DNA from: Candidatus Delongbacteria bacterium
GTDB lineage: Bacteria; CAIWAD01
Reading direction: 5' to 3'
NCBI GenBank assembly: GCA_020634015.1
Contig: JACKCN010000001.1
Location: 479,001-543,000 of the forward strand
Length of the DNA: 64,000 nt
This document shows positions 26,345 to 34,211 of this stretch, one piece after another. The notes under the pieces are model-generated. The model saw only the letters and a program-made list of their open reading frames with translations, was not told the DNA's origin and did not search any database. Position numbers and translations under genes: made by a program. Every line of letters begins with the position of its first letter. The stretch's first letter is position 1.

Positions 26345-27505
26345 TCAGGTTCCTGCACCCAGCCCCATCCAGGAGGCAATGATGTTGCGCATCATCTCGT
26401 TGGTGCCCGAATAGAGGGTGGCGCCCACGGCGTCGCGCAGGGCCCGCTCGACCTCGTACTCCACGGTGAAACCATAGCCGCCGTGAATCTGCACCGCGCG
26501 GCGGGTCACCTCGCCCAGGCTCTCGCTGACCACCAGCTTGGCGATGGCGGCGTCCTGGCTCACGCTGCGGCTCTTCTCCAGGCGGCTGGCGGCCTGGTAG
26601 ACCAGCAGGCGGCTGGCTTCGACCCGGCAGCGCATCTCGGCCATGTGCTCGCGAATGGCGGGGAACTTGGTGATCGGGCTGCCGAACTGCTGGCGTGTGC
26701 GCGCGTACTTGACGCAGGTTTCAATCAGACGCTCCATGGCGCCCACATGAAAGGCGAAGAGCAGGCTGCGTTCCCAGTCCATGCTGTGGGTGAACAGGCT
26801 GGATCCGCCGCCTTCTCCGGCCAGCATGGCCGAGTGGGGCACGCGCACATCCTCGAGGGCCACTTCTCCGAAGGGCGAGGTGCGAATACCCATCTTCTCG
26901 ATCTTGTGGCTGCGGCTCAGACCACGGCTCTCGGCGGGCACGATGAAACAGCTCACACCACCATGGTAGCCCTTCTCGGGATCCGTCAGGGCGAAGAGCA
27001 CGAACACATCGGCCACCGGGGCATTGGTGATGAAGATCTTGTTGCCGTTGAGCACCCAGTCATCGCCATCGCGCACGGCCCGGGTCGTCATGTTGAAGGC
27101 GTCGCTGCCCGTGCCCGGCTCGGTCATGGCATTGCCGGCGATCAGGGTGCCGTCACACAGTCCGGGCAGCCATTTCCGGCGCTGCTCTTCGGTGCCGAAC
27201 TTGTAGATCGGCATGGTGCAGGGCAGCATGTGCGCGCAGAGACTGAACAGCAACCCGCCGTCGGTACAGCCCTGGCCCAGGGCTTCAAGGGCAATCGCCG
27301 TATCCAGTGGACTCAGCCCGCCTCCGCCGTACTCGCTGGGCACCGGCAGTCCGGGAATCGCCATCTCGCCCATCTTGCGCCAGAGATCACGGTCGAAGAA
27401 CTGATCGCGGTCGCGCTGGATCACATCCCCGTTCAGTTCTGACTTGGCGAACTTGCGCAGGGTGTCGCGCAGGGTCTTCTGGTCGTCGTTCAGCTCGAAA
27501 TTCAT
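26345..27505 (-). CDS. Prolyl-carrier-protein dehydrogenase-like flavoprotein (acyl-CoA dehydrogenase family)
   Basis: 386 residues, the same length I recall for PigA of prodigiosin synthesis. FAD-dependent acyl-CoA dehydrogenase fold. FSLCAHMLPCTMPIYKFG, NAMTEPGTGSDAFNMT and GNKIFITNAPVADVFVLFAL match the prolyl-S-carrier dehydrogenases (PigA/RedW/CloN3) better than ordinary fatty-acyl enzymes, from memory of those sequences. The MCAD-type catalytic Glu position reads Ser (LYSGTNEMM), while E245 in SMDWERSLL sits where PigA and isovaleryl enzymes place the base. Last gene of the operon; start overlaps the ligase stop by four bases. In pyrrole pathways this enzyme turns prolyl-S-PCP into pyrrolyl-2-carboxyl-S-PCP. 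Another carrier-bound acyl substrate remains possible. Confidence 0.8.
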   Translation of the reverse strand: MNFELNDDQKTLRDTLRKFAKSELNGDVIQRDRDQFFDRDLWRKMGEMAIPGLPVPSEYGGGGLSPLDTAIALEALGQGCTDGGLLFSLCAHMLPCTMPIYKFGTEEQRRKWLPGLCDGTLIAGNAMTEPGTGSDAFNMTTRAVRDGDDWVLNGNKIFITNAPVADVFVLFALTDPEKGYHGGVSCFIVPAESRGLSRSHKIEKMGIRTSPFGEVALEDVRVPHSAMLAGEGGGSSLFTHSMDWERSLLFAFHVGAMERLIETCVKYARTRQQFGSPITKFPAIREHMAEMRCRVEASRLLVYQAASRLEKSRSVSQDAAIAKLVVSESLGEVTRRAVQIHGGYGFTVEYEVERALRDAVGATLYSGTNEMMRNIIASWMGLGAGT

Positions 27506-29079
27506 TGAACCATCTCCTTGAGGCGCTGGTAATCGGTCTTGTCCGTGGAAGTCTTCGGCAGGCTGTCAAGGAAGACGAAATCATCGGGCACCATGTACGA
27601 CAGCAGGTTGTCGGCCGAGTAGCGCTTGAGTGCGATGATGGACAGTTTCATGCCATCGCGGGGCACCAGGCAGGCCCGGATGCGTACTCCGCCGTCCGCA
27701 TCGCTGACGGCCAGCACGGCCGCTTCCAGCACATCGGGATGGCGATAGAGCGCAGTCTCGATCTCGCCCAGTTCGATCCGGTAGCCGCGCTTCTTGACCA
27801 TGCGGTCCCGGCGACCGAGGAATTCCAGCTCGCCTGCCGCGTTGGGCTGCACCACGTCGCCCGTGTTGTACCAGCGCACGCCGTCCAGCTCCAGGAAGGC
27901 CCGGGCGTCCAGCTCGGGCGCGTTCCAGTAGCCATCCATCACGCCCTCACCCCGGATGAGCAGCAAACCCTCGCCCGTTCCGTCCACGGGCTGACCATTC
28001 TCGTCCACCCGCAGGCTTTCGTAGTGCGGGCAGACTCTGCCAATGGGGTACGGAGTGCTGCGGTCGTCGGGATGGGGTGGCAGCGTGTGCCAGGTGCAGA
28101 CATTGGTCTCGGTGGGGCCGTAGAGATTGTGATACTCGGGATGGGGCCAGAGCGCGCGCAGTGCCTGGAGGTGCTTGATGGGAAAGACTTCGCCGGCGAA
28201 ATTGACCACGCGCAGCGCACTGGCGTCCCGACCTTCGGGCTTGCCGAACTGCAGCATCAGGGTCAGGATCGACGGTGTGGAATACCAATGGGTGATCGCT
28301 TCCTGTTCCACGATCTCCACCAGCCGTGCCGGGTTCTTGCCGTCGTCCTCGCCGATCAGCACCAGTCGCCCTCCGTGCAGCAACGGCACGTAGATGTCCA
28401 GTACCGAGAGATCAAAATGGAAGGGGGCGTGCGAAGAGAAACGATCCTCGGGTCCGGGAGTGTAGAGCTGTGCGCACCACTCGATGAAAGCCAGCGCGGC
28501 CCCCTGCGAGATGCGCACACCCTTGGGCACTCCCGTGCTGCCCGATGTGTACAGGATGTAGCCCAACTCCGTGCGCGTGCGACCAGCGACCGGCAGCAGG
28601 TCTTCTCCGGCAGCCGGCCGTGTGGCCAGTGCGGCCCTGAGCGCGCCCGCGGGGTCGAGAGCCAGTTGCATGTCCAGTACGATCACGGCAGGCCTGCAAC
28701 CATGCTCGGCCAGTGCAGCCACCAGGTCGGATTCGCGGCGCGAGTCCACGATCAGGGCCTTCACCTCGCAGTTGGCAAAAATCCAGGCGGCTCGCTCGGC
28801 GGGGCCTGACCAGTCCACGGGCACGTGTGCCGCCCGTGCACGCTGGCTCGCGAACACGCCGATCACACTCTCGATGGACTTGGGCAGGCACAGCCCCACC
28901 CGGTCACCGTCCTCCACACCCAGCGATCGCAGGACCTGCGCCAGGCTCTCGGCCAATTCGAGCGTGTCACGGTAGTCCAGCTGGCAATCCCGGGATGCGT
29001 CACGAATCGCGACGCCCGCGGGATTGAGCTCGGCTCCCCTGGCCAGACATTCCCAGAGTGAACGGAGCCCGCTCATCAT
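27502..29079 (-). CDS. Amino-acid (probably L-proline) carrier-protein ligase, adenylation enzyme
   Basis: 525 residues, stand-alone adenylation domain. Core motifs are in order: YTSGSTGVPKGVR (A3), FHFDLSVLDIYVPLL (A4 with the conserved Asp), NLYGPTETNVCTWHTL (A5), YNTGDVV (A7), GRRDRMVKKRGYRIELGE (A8) and the catalytic Lys in TSTDKTDYQRL (A10). HWYSTPSILTLMLQ is reminiscent of proline-activating PigI/RedM/CloN4 enzymes and of DltA. It activates an amino acid as the AMP ester and loads it onto the neighbouring carrier protein. Overlaps the carrier gene and the dehydrogenase gene by four bases each. Proline specificity is inferred from the dehydrogenase neighbour and motif likeness. Confidence 0.82.
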   Translation of the reverse strand: MMSGLRSLWECLARGAELNPAGVAIRDASRDCQLDYRDTLELAESLAQVLRSLGVEDGDRVGLCLPKSIESVIGVFASQRARAAHVPVDWSGPAERAAWIFANCEVKALIVDSRRESDLVAALAEHGCRPAVIVLDMQLALDPAGALRAALATRPAAGEDLLPVAGRTRTELGYILYTSGSTGVPKGVRISQGAALAFIEWCAQLYTPGPEDRFSSHAPFHFDLSVLDIYVPLLHGGRLVLIGEDDGKNPARLVEIVEQEAITHWYSTPSILTLMLQFGKPEGRDASALRVVNFAGEVFPIKHLQALRALWPHPEYHNLYGPTETNVCTWHTLPPHPDDRSTPYPIGRVCPHYESLRVDENGQPVDGTGEGLLLIRGEGVMDGYWNAPELDARAFLELDGVRWYNTGDVVQPNAAGELEFLGRRDRMVKKRGYRIELGEIETALYRHPDVLEAAVLAVSDADGGVRIRACLVPRDGMKLSIIALKRYSADNLLSYMVPDDFVFLDSLPKTSTDKTDYQRLKEMVQ

Positions 29080-29327
29080 TGCCCCTGCTTCTCGCGCACG
29101 ACGTCGACGATGCGGTCGATCGTGTTCAGGTTGTCAATGCCCACTTCATGGGCCTCGAACTGCACCTTGTAGGTGTCTTCCAGGAAGGTGACCAGCTTCA
29201 ACGTGGCCAGCGAATCAAGGATCCGGCCGCTGATCAGTTCCACATCACCGGTGAGCACGCTGGGGTCCTCTCCGGGAAGGAACTCGTTCAGAATGTACTC
29301 GGTGATTTCGGCGTGCAGGGTATCCAT
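29076..29327 (-). CDS. Acyl/peptidyl carrier protein
   Basis: 83 residues, acidic. The phosphopantetheine attachment serine is Ser39 in GRILDSLATLKLVTFLE, followed by the helix IDRIVDVVREKQ. Size and position match DltC and the PigG/RedO prolyl carrier proteins. It starts one base before the end of the MBOAT gene and overlaps the ligase start by four bases. It would carry the activated aminoacyl group through oxidation to the membrane acyltransferase. Confidence 0.88.
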   Translation of the reverse strand: MDTLHAEITEYILNEFLPGEDPSVLTGDVELISGRILDSLATLKLVTFLEDTYKVQFEAHEVGIDNLNTIDRIVDVVREKQGQ

Positions 29328-31840
29328 CAGTCTCTCCTTGTGAGGGTGCTGTCGGCAATGAAACGTGAGTAAAGATCGGCGGCCACCAGGGCATGCCCGC
29401 GGGCACCGGGATGGTCGTCCCAGGGAGCAACCCAGAGGTCTTCGGGTGTGAAGGCGGCGTAGACCTCATTCAGATCCCAGACCACCAGGCCCGCCCCGTT
29501 CATGCTGGCGATGATGTCCTGGTGCCCCATGTTCAGGTCGTGTTCGGTCAGCAGCGGCAGATAGACCGCACGCAGCGTGATGCCGCGGCTCTCGCACTCC
29601 TCGCGCAGGCGGGCATAGATCCAGTCCAGCAGTTCCCGCTCGAAGGGACGCAGAGCACGGATGCAGGCGTTCTCCTCGCTGCCGGGGCGCGCGCCAGCCC
29701 GGGCGACCAGATCCACCAGCCAGGGGTCTTCCAGCGGGCGCGAGCGTGACACCAGATCGGCCAGCCGGTCCACGCTGTGCTTGCCGTCCACGATGTGCCC
29801 CACATAGATCGCCGCCGAGGGCTCGAAGCGCAGGTCGAACTTGCGCAGACGGAAGAGCACATCCAGCGGGCTGTAGCCCTCCACCGCACAGTTGAGCAGT
29901 TCCACCGGCCCCTGGCCCGTGTGATTCAGAGAATCCTCGAGCAGCGATTCGAAATCCTGCTCCTGTTCCACTCCACTGCCATACAGATGACTGGCGCCCA
30001 GCATCAGCACCCGCTGCACTCCGGGAGCGGGGGCCAGTTCAACCGCCCTGTCACGCATTCCGTAGTGGTTCACGCTCACCATCACGCCCTTGTGGCGTTC
30101 TTCGGTGTCCGGATTGAGCAACAGGAAGGGCAGATCATCCTGCGACAGACTGAGATGCGAGAACTTGAGCGATTTCCAGTCCGCGGGTTTCTGCTTGAAG
30201 ATCTGGTTGAGGTCCGGGTTGTCCCAACCCACGTCGTTCAGCTTCTCGTAGTAGTCGCGCTGGCGACGGTTCTTGTCGCGCTGGTTCATCACCGGACTCT
30301 TGACCTGATGGATCACGCTTGACACCGGCTCGGGCAGTTCCCGGTAGACCCGCGGGTGCCCGATGATCAGCAGTGCCAGCAGCATGGCGCCAATGCGCAG
30401 GGTCTCGGGCACGAAGCGCAGCGGGCGCGGTTTGTGCCCTGCGTAAGCCAGCGCCGTCAGGAAATGCAGCAGAATTCCACCCAGCAGCAGGGCCACCAGC
30501 AGACCGTTTCCGGGCAGCAGGCGCGTGCCCACGGCAAAGAGCGAGAGCCATTCCGTCAGGGATTCGGTGACCCACATCGACCAGAGGACACAGATCGTCA
30601 GAAAGACTCCCGTGGTGCGCGCGGCCAGCCCCAGATTGTAGGCAAGGCCACCTTTCTGGGCCGCGAGGCGCTGGGAGGGTGTCTGCCGGCTTTCCAGCAC
30701 CACATTGATCGCCACCAGCACACAGAGCACGACCCAGAACATGATGTCGTGGGTGGCCAGCAGAAATTCGCCGCGAATCCAGAACCAGAGCCAGGCGTGG
30801 AAGAACCAGGTGGCCACGAAGACCCAGACCGTGCCCAGCACCAGGGCCCAGGTATTGCCGAACCTGCGCAGCTTGAAGTACGACGGATAGTAGAAGACCT
30901 TCATCATGAAGTCCTTCCAGTAGATGTTGATCCGTCGCCAGAAATCGGTGAAGCTGGAGGCCAGGTAGAAGAGGTGATGGGTCTCGGGAAGGGCATAGCC
31001 GAAGAGCCGCACCACACCGATCACGAAATGGAACTGGCCGGAGACGTTCAGGTAGAGCATGAAGGGCCAGATCAGGTAGCGCAGCAGACTGCCCAGATCC
31101 AGCACCTGGGTCGTGTCGATGGGCAGATGCTGGTAGACCAGCCGATACAGCACCAGCTGGAACACACCGCGGGCCATCCATTGCAGGCCCGAGAGGGCCG
31201 TCAGGTCGCGGTCCTTCTCCTTGGCCTGACTGCGGGTCCAGGTCTGGTAGTCAACCGCCGGAAAGAGCGGAAAGACCACGTTGGGAATCATGAAGAAATA
31301 GGAGAGGCTGTCCAGTGCCTTGAAGGGTTGCCGCGCGTGCTTGAGGTCGTAGAGGTAAATCAGCAGGCGAATCGAGAACAGTGATCCGAAGATCGGCCAG
31401 ATCGCCGGGGACCAGGCCTGTCCCAGGCTGCCGATCCGCTGGCTGGCGAAGACCGCGCCCAGCACGAGCAGCAGAAGCACACGCCAGCGGAAGGTGATGG
31501 GCAGGTGGCAGATGCCGATCACCAGCAGCCCCAGGGCCAACAACCAGCTTCCCTGCACCAGCCCGAAGATCAGCGGAATGCTGGCCAGGGAGAGCAGGGT
31601 GAAAAAGCCGTGCCGCCATCTGCCGGGCAGGAAATGGTGCACCGTAAAGCCACCCAGCAGAAAGGGTGCGAAGCGATGGAAAGCGAATCCCTGGAACTGG
31701 TACCACCAGCCCATGAGATAGAGAACGCCTGCCAGGAGGCCCATCAGGCTCAGGAAAGTGCCCGCCCGGCGCACACGTGAAGGGGGCAACAAGGACGGAG
31801 AGGTGCCTCCCGCTGCCTTGCCGCCGGCTGTATTGATCAT
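29327..31840 (-). CDS. MBOAT acyltransferase fused to a C-terminal SGNH domain
   Basis: 837 residues. Residues 25-530 hold about 11-13 membrane helices of the MBOAT family with the invariant-type His348 in TWFFHAWLWFW and the FTDFWRRINIYWKDF motif typical of AlgI/DltB. After about residue 545 a soluble domain of the SGNH hydrolase type follows: RVLMLGASHLYGSGV (Ser617) and APWDDHPGARGHAL (D808/H810, D-x-H motif). This merges the DltB and DltD roles in one chain: moving an acyl group across the membrane and attaching it outside. First gene of the operon; the acceptor is unknown. Confidence 0.87.
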   Translation of the reverse strand: MINTAGGKAAGGTSPSLLPPSRVRRAGTFLSLMGLLAGVLYLMGWWYQFQGFAFHRFAPFLLGGFTVHHFLPGRWRHGFFTLLSLASIPLIFGLVQGSWLLALGLLVIGICHLPITFRWRVLLLLVLGAVFASQRIGSLGQAWSPAIWPIFGSLFSIRLLIYLYDLKHARQPFKALDSLSYFFMIPNVVFPLFPAVDYQTWTRSQAKEKDRDLTALSGLQWMARGVFQLVLYRLVYQHLPIDTTQVLDLGSLLRYLIWPFMLYLNVSGQFHFVIGVVRLFGYALPETHHLFYLASSFTDFWRRINIYWKDFMMKVFYYPSYFKLRRFGNTWALVLGTVWVFVATWFFHAWLWFWIRGEFLLATHDIMFWVVLCVLVAINVVLESRQTPSQRLAAQKGGLAYNLGLAARTTGVFLTICVLWSMWVTESLTEWLSLFAVGTRLLPGNGLLVALLLGGILLHFLTALAYAGHKPRPLRFVPETLRIGAMLLALLIIGHPRVYRELPEPVSSVIHQVKSPVMNQRDKNRRQRDYYEKLNDVGWDNPDLNQIFKQKPADWKSLKFSHLSLSQDDLPFLLLNPDTEERHKGVMVSVNHYGMRDRAVELAPAPGVQRVLMLGASHLYGSGVEQEQDFESLLEDSLNHTGQGPVELLNCAVEGYSPLDVLFRLRKFDLRFEPSAAIYVGHIVDGKHSVDRLADLVSRSRPLEDPWLVDLVARAGARPGSEENACIRALRPFERELLDWIYARLREECESRGITLRAVYLPLLTEHDLNMGHQDIIASMNGAGLVVWDLNEVYAAFTPEDLWVAPWDDHPGARGHALVAADLYSRFIADSTLTRRD

Positions 31841-32009
31841 GCTGGTTTCCGCAAATGCTCTGTGTTCGGCGCCAAACTTAGCGATGCGCCGATCAAGTCA
31901 CCAGATCAAAAGCCAGAAACCGTTCCTCTGCCGCATGCGGCCAGGACGCAAGGCTCGTCCAATTGGAAACTAGGTGCGGGAATTGTCGGATGCTGGCAGG
32001 AGTTCTCTG

Positions 32010-32621
32010 CTATGGTGCAGGAACAGCCCAGGCATCAAGCCTCATGTTGACCGATTCGGCCATCTTCATGAACAGGAAAGCGGGGCGGGGAATCTCATGA
32101 TCCGCCAGGGCCACATCCCAGGCGGCCTGCATGCGCAGCACGGGCCCGGGCGTGGAACAGGCGGTGCCCTGGCCATCGGCATACCAGGTAAGGGTCACAT
32201 CCAGCGGCAGATCTCTCGTGATGCCATGCAGTTGGAATGTTCCATCGACCCGGATGGTCAGCGGGACTCCATCCTTCAATTCCCCACCACTCAGCACCCG
32301 ATCGACGGTGTACTCGGTCGTGGGATACTTGCTGGTATGCAGGTGGTTATCGCGCATGTGGCTATCGCGAAGGTCGATGCCGGTGGTCAGTTGCAGCAGA
32401 TCCACGGAAAAGTTGGCCATGCTGGTGGAATCGATGGTCGTTCCCGGGAAACTCAACGCGCCGCTGATGGCATGAGTCTCGCCATCGAAGCTCTCGAGAG
32501 TGGCCTCGGAATGGAAGGTGACCTTGTTGCAGTCCGCATCTCCCGTCACGCGCCAATCGCCGGCGTGCACGCGTGAGACAAGCAGCAACAACGCAAGAAA
32601 CTTGAGTGTACCAGAGCGCAT
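32010..32621 (-). CDS. YceI family periplasmic protein
   Basis: 203 residues. Signal peptide ending at VHA-GDW. The lipocalin-like YceI domain follows: FSVDLLQLTTGIDLRDSHMR with the typical R-x-x-H-M-R-x-x-x-L, KYPTTEYTV, and GTFQLHGITRDLPLDVTLT. YceI proteins bind isoprenoids or other amphiphiles in the periplasm and often respond to base or oxidative stress. ATG 32621 is preceded by GGGGAAAATC. A terminator for the upstream gene lies between the two, so it is probably transcribed separately. Confidence 0.85.
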   Translation of the reverse strand: MRSGTLKFLALLLLVSRVHAGDWRVTGDADCNKVTFHSEATLESFDGETHAISGALSFPGTTIDSTSMANFSVDLLQLTTGIDLRDSHMRDNHLHTSKYPTTEYTVDRVLSGGELKDGVPLTIRVDGTFQLHGITRDLPLDVTLTWYADGQGTACSTPGPVLRMQAAWDVALADHEIPRPAFLFMKMAESVNMRLDAWAVPAP

Positions 32622-32631
32622 GATTTTCCCC

Positions 32632-32664
32632 GGAAAAAGAATGACCCGGGCCGAAGCCCGGGTC
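32632..32664 (-). terminator. Rho-independent terminator
   Basis: On the minus strand GACCCGGGC-TTCG-GCCCGGGTC (9-bp stem, UUCG tetraloop) followed by ATTCTTTTTCC, eight bases after the stop of the secreted CxxCH protein gene. Confidence 0.9.
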
Positions 32665-32671
32665 GTTGGCA

Positions 32672-33508
32672 TCACTTGACCATCAACATCCGGTGGGTCT
32701 GGCTGGTTCCCGCCGCATCCAGTCGGGCAAAGTACATGCCACTGGGCTGGGCGATGCCCCGATCACTCAGGCCATTCCAGAGAATGTGTCCGGTTCCGGC
32801 CGGCATCGGCTGATCCAGCAGCGTGCGCACACGCTCACCGGCCAGGTTGTATACGGACAGGCGCACCATGCCCGCGCTGGGCAGGGTGAAGGCGATCCGG
32901 GTTTCCGGGTTGAAGGGATTGGGCCAGTTGGCCAGGCCCAGGTCCGTGGGCAGCAGGCCGGGGGCCTCCACCGAGGTCAGATCCTGCATGGTGCTGAAGC
33001 TGGTGGTGTAGATGAAGTCTCCACTGTTGCTGAAGTTGCCGTTGGCGGCATTTCCGGCGGCGTAGAAGGTGACCTCCTCGGGCAGGTCCTCGCCCGTGGG
33101 TGCGGTCCAGTCGAAGGTCCAGCTGACCGGGCCATCGGAAGTACCCTGGAAGGTACCGGAGCTGGTATGCTTGATGTACTGGGTCGCGCCTGAAGCCGAA
33201 ATCTGCAGCGAACCGGAGGCTTCGCTGAACTCGCCCTGACCGAGCTGGGTGGCTTCGAAGCCCCAGCGGCTCTGGCCCGGATCGGCAAGGGTGACCGTGA
33301 GTTCATAGGTCTCGCCGGGCAGCCATGTGTCGGGGCCCGAAATCTGGAAGGTGCCGTTGCCGCTGTTCAGGGGATTGGTCGTGTGGCAGGCCACGCAGCT
33401 GGTCTCGCCCGGGGCGCCGGTATGACCGTCGGGGGGGCCGCTGCTGTAGGCGAAGGCCATGGATGGCAGCAGCGCTGCACCCGCGAGGATGAGTTGGATT
33501 CGATTCAT
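32672..33508 (-). CDS. Secreted protein with CxxCH motif, reelin-like domain and sorting domain
   Basis: 278 residues. Signal peptide (1-20, AFA-YS), then SSGPPDGHTGAPGETSCVAC with His following, a single CxxCH heme-type motif. The middle 120 residues are a beta-rich domain (TYELTVTLADPGQSRWGFEA) seen in 'choice-of-anchor V'/reelin-type proteins. From about residue 190 comes a sorting domain with WPNPFNPETRIAFTLPSAG and GMYFARLDAAG. Probably exported and attached to the cell surface; possible electron-transfer or adhesive role. Monocistronic, with a strong terminator downstream. Confidence 0.75.
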   Translation of the reverse strand: MNRIQLILAGAALLPSMAFAYSSGPPDGHTGAPGETSCVACHTTNPLNSGNGTFQISGPDTWLPGETYELTVTLADPGQSRWGFEATQLGQGEFSEASGSLQISASGATQYIKHTSSGTFQGTSDGPVSWTFDWTAPTGEDLPEEVTFYAAGNAANGNFSNSGDFIYTTSFSTMQDLTSVEAPGLLPTDLGLANWPNPFNPETRIAFTLPSAGMVRLSVYNLAGERVRTLLDQPMPAGTGHILWNGLSDRGIAQPSGMYFARLDAAGTSQTHRMLMVK

Positions 33509-33627
33509 GCTGAACTCCCGGTTGGTTGGTGTTGGGCACCAAATCTAACAACCGAAGAGTCTTTGTTGGCACGAATTTCTGCAGGTCAGGGATTTTCTCG
33601 TTCGGCAAAGCGCTCACTTGGTGAGAT

Positions 33628-34053
33628 TCAGGCCAAGGCAGATTGGACGCTGGCCACCATGTCCTTCAGATCGAAGGGTTTGCGGAAGACCTTGTCGGCC
33701 CCAAGGGCGCGCGCAATGCGCAGGCAATCGTCCGCCGAGATCGCACCACCACCGGAAATGGCGAACAGCGGCACGACCGGCCAGGTGGCGCGAATCTCCC
33801 GCAGGGTTTCCGCGCCTTCCTTCTCGGGCACCAGCATGTCAAGGATGACCAGATCCACGGTCTTGCCGCCCAGTTTCTTGAGGCCTTCATTCCCGTTCTC
33901 GGCCTCGGAGCAGGAGAAGCCCGCCTTTTCAAGGCTGCGCTTGAGCACGGATCGCACGCCTGGGTCGTCGTCGATGATGAGAACATGACCAAGACTGTCG
34001 GCAAGGGCCAAAGGTCTTGAGTCGGTGGATTCGGACGGGTTTTCGTCGTTCAT
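33628..34053 (-). CDS. Stand-alone response-regulator receiver protein
   Basis: 141 residues. CheY-like receiver: acidic pocket IIDDDPG (D28-D30), phospho-acceptor D72 in LVILDML, Ser100 in FAISGGG, and Lys125 in FRKPFD. A 20-residue polar N-terminal extension precedes it. No output domain. No histidine kinase is encoded nearby, so its partner is elsewhere. Confidence 0.9.
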   Translation of the reverse strand: MNDENPSESTDSRPLALADSLGHVLIIDDDPGVRSVLKRSLEKAGFSCSEAENGNEGLKKLGGKTVDLVILDMLVPEKEGAETLREIRATWPVVPLFAISGGGAISADDCLRIARALGADKVFRKPFDLKDMVASVQSALA

Positions 34054-34211
34054 CAGACTTCCGAATTGTCACTGCGCGGGGGAACATGTGCCTTCTGAAA
34101 CAGAACTATCGGCCCCGCGACAACCACAATGCAGGCGGAATACGGAGTTCTGCAGTAAAATCGAACGTTCGCCATTGAAAACTTTGTGCGATTCGATTGA
34201 AGCTGGATCAC

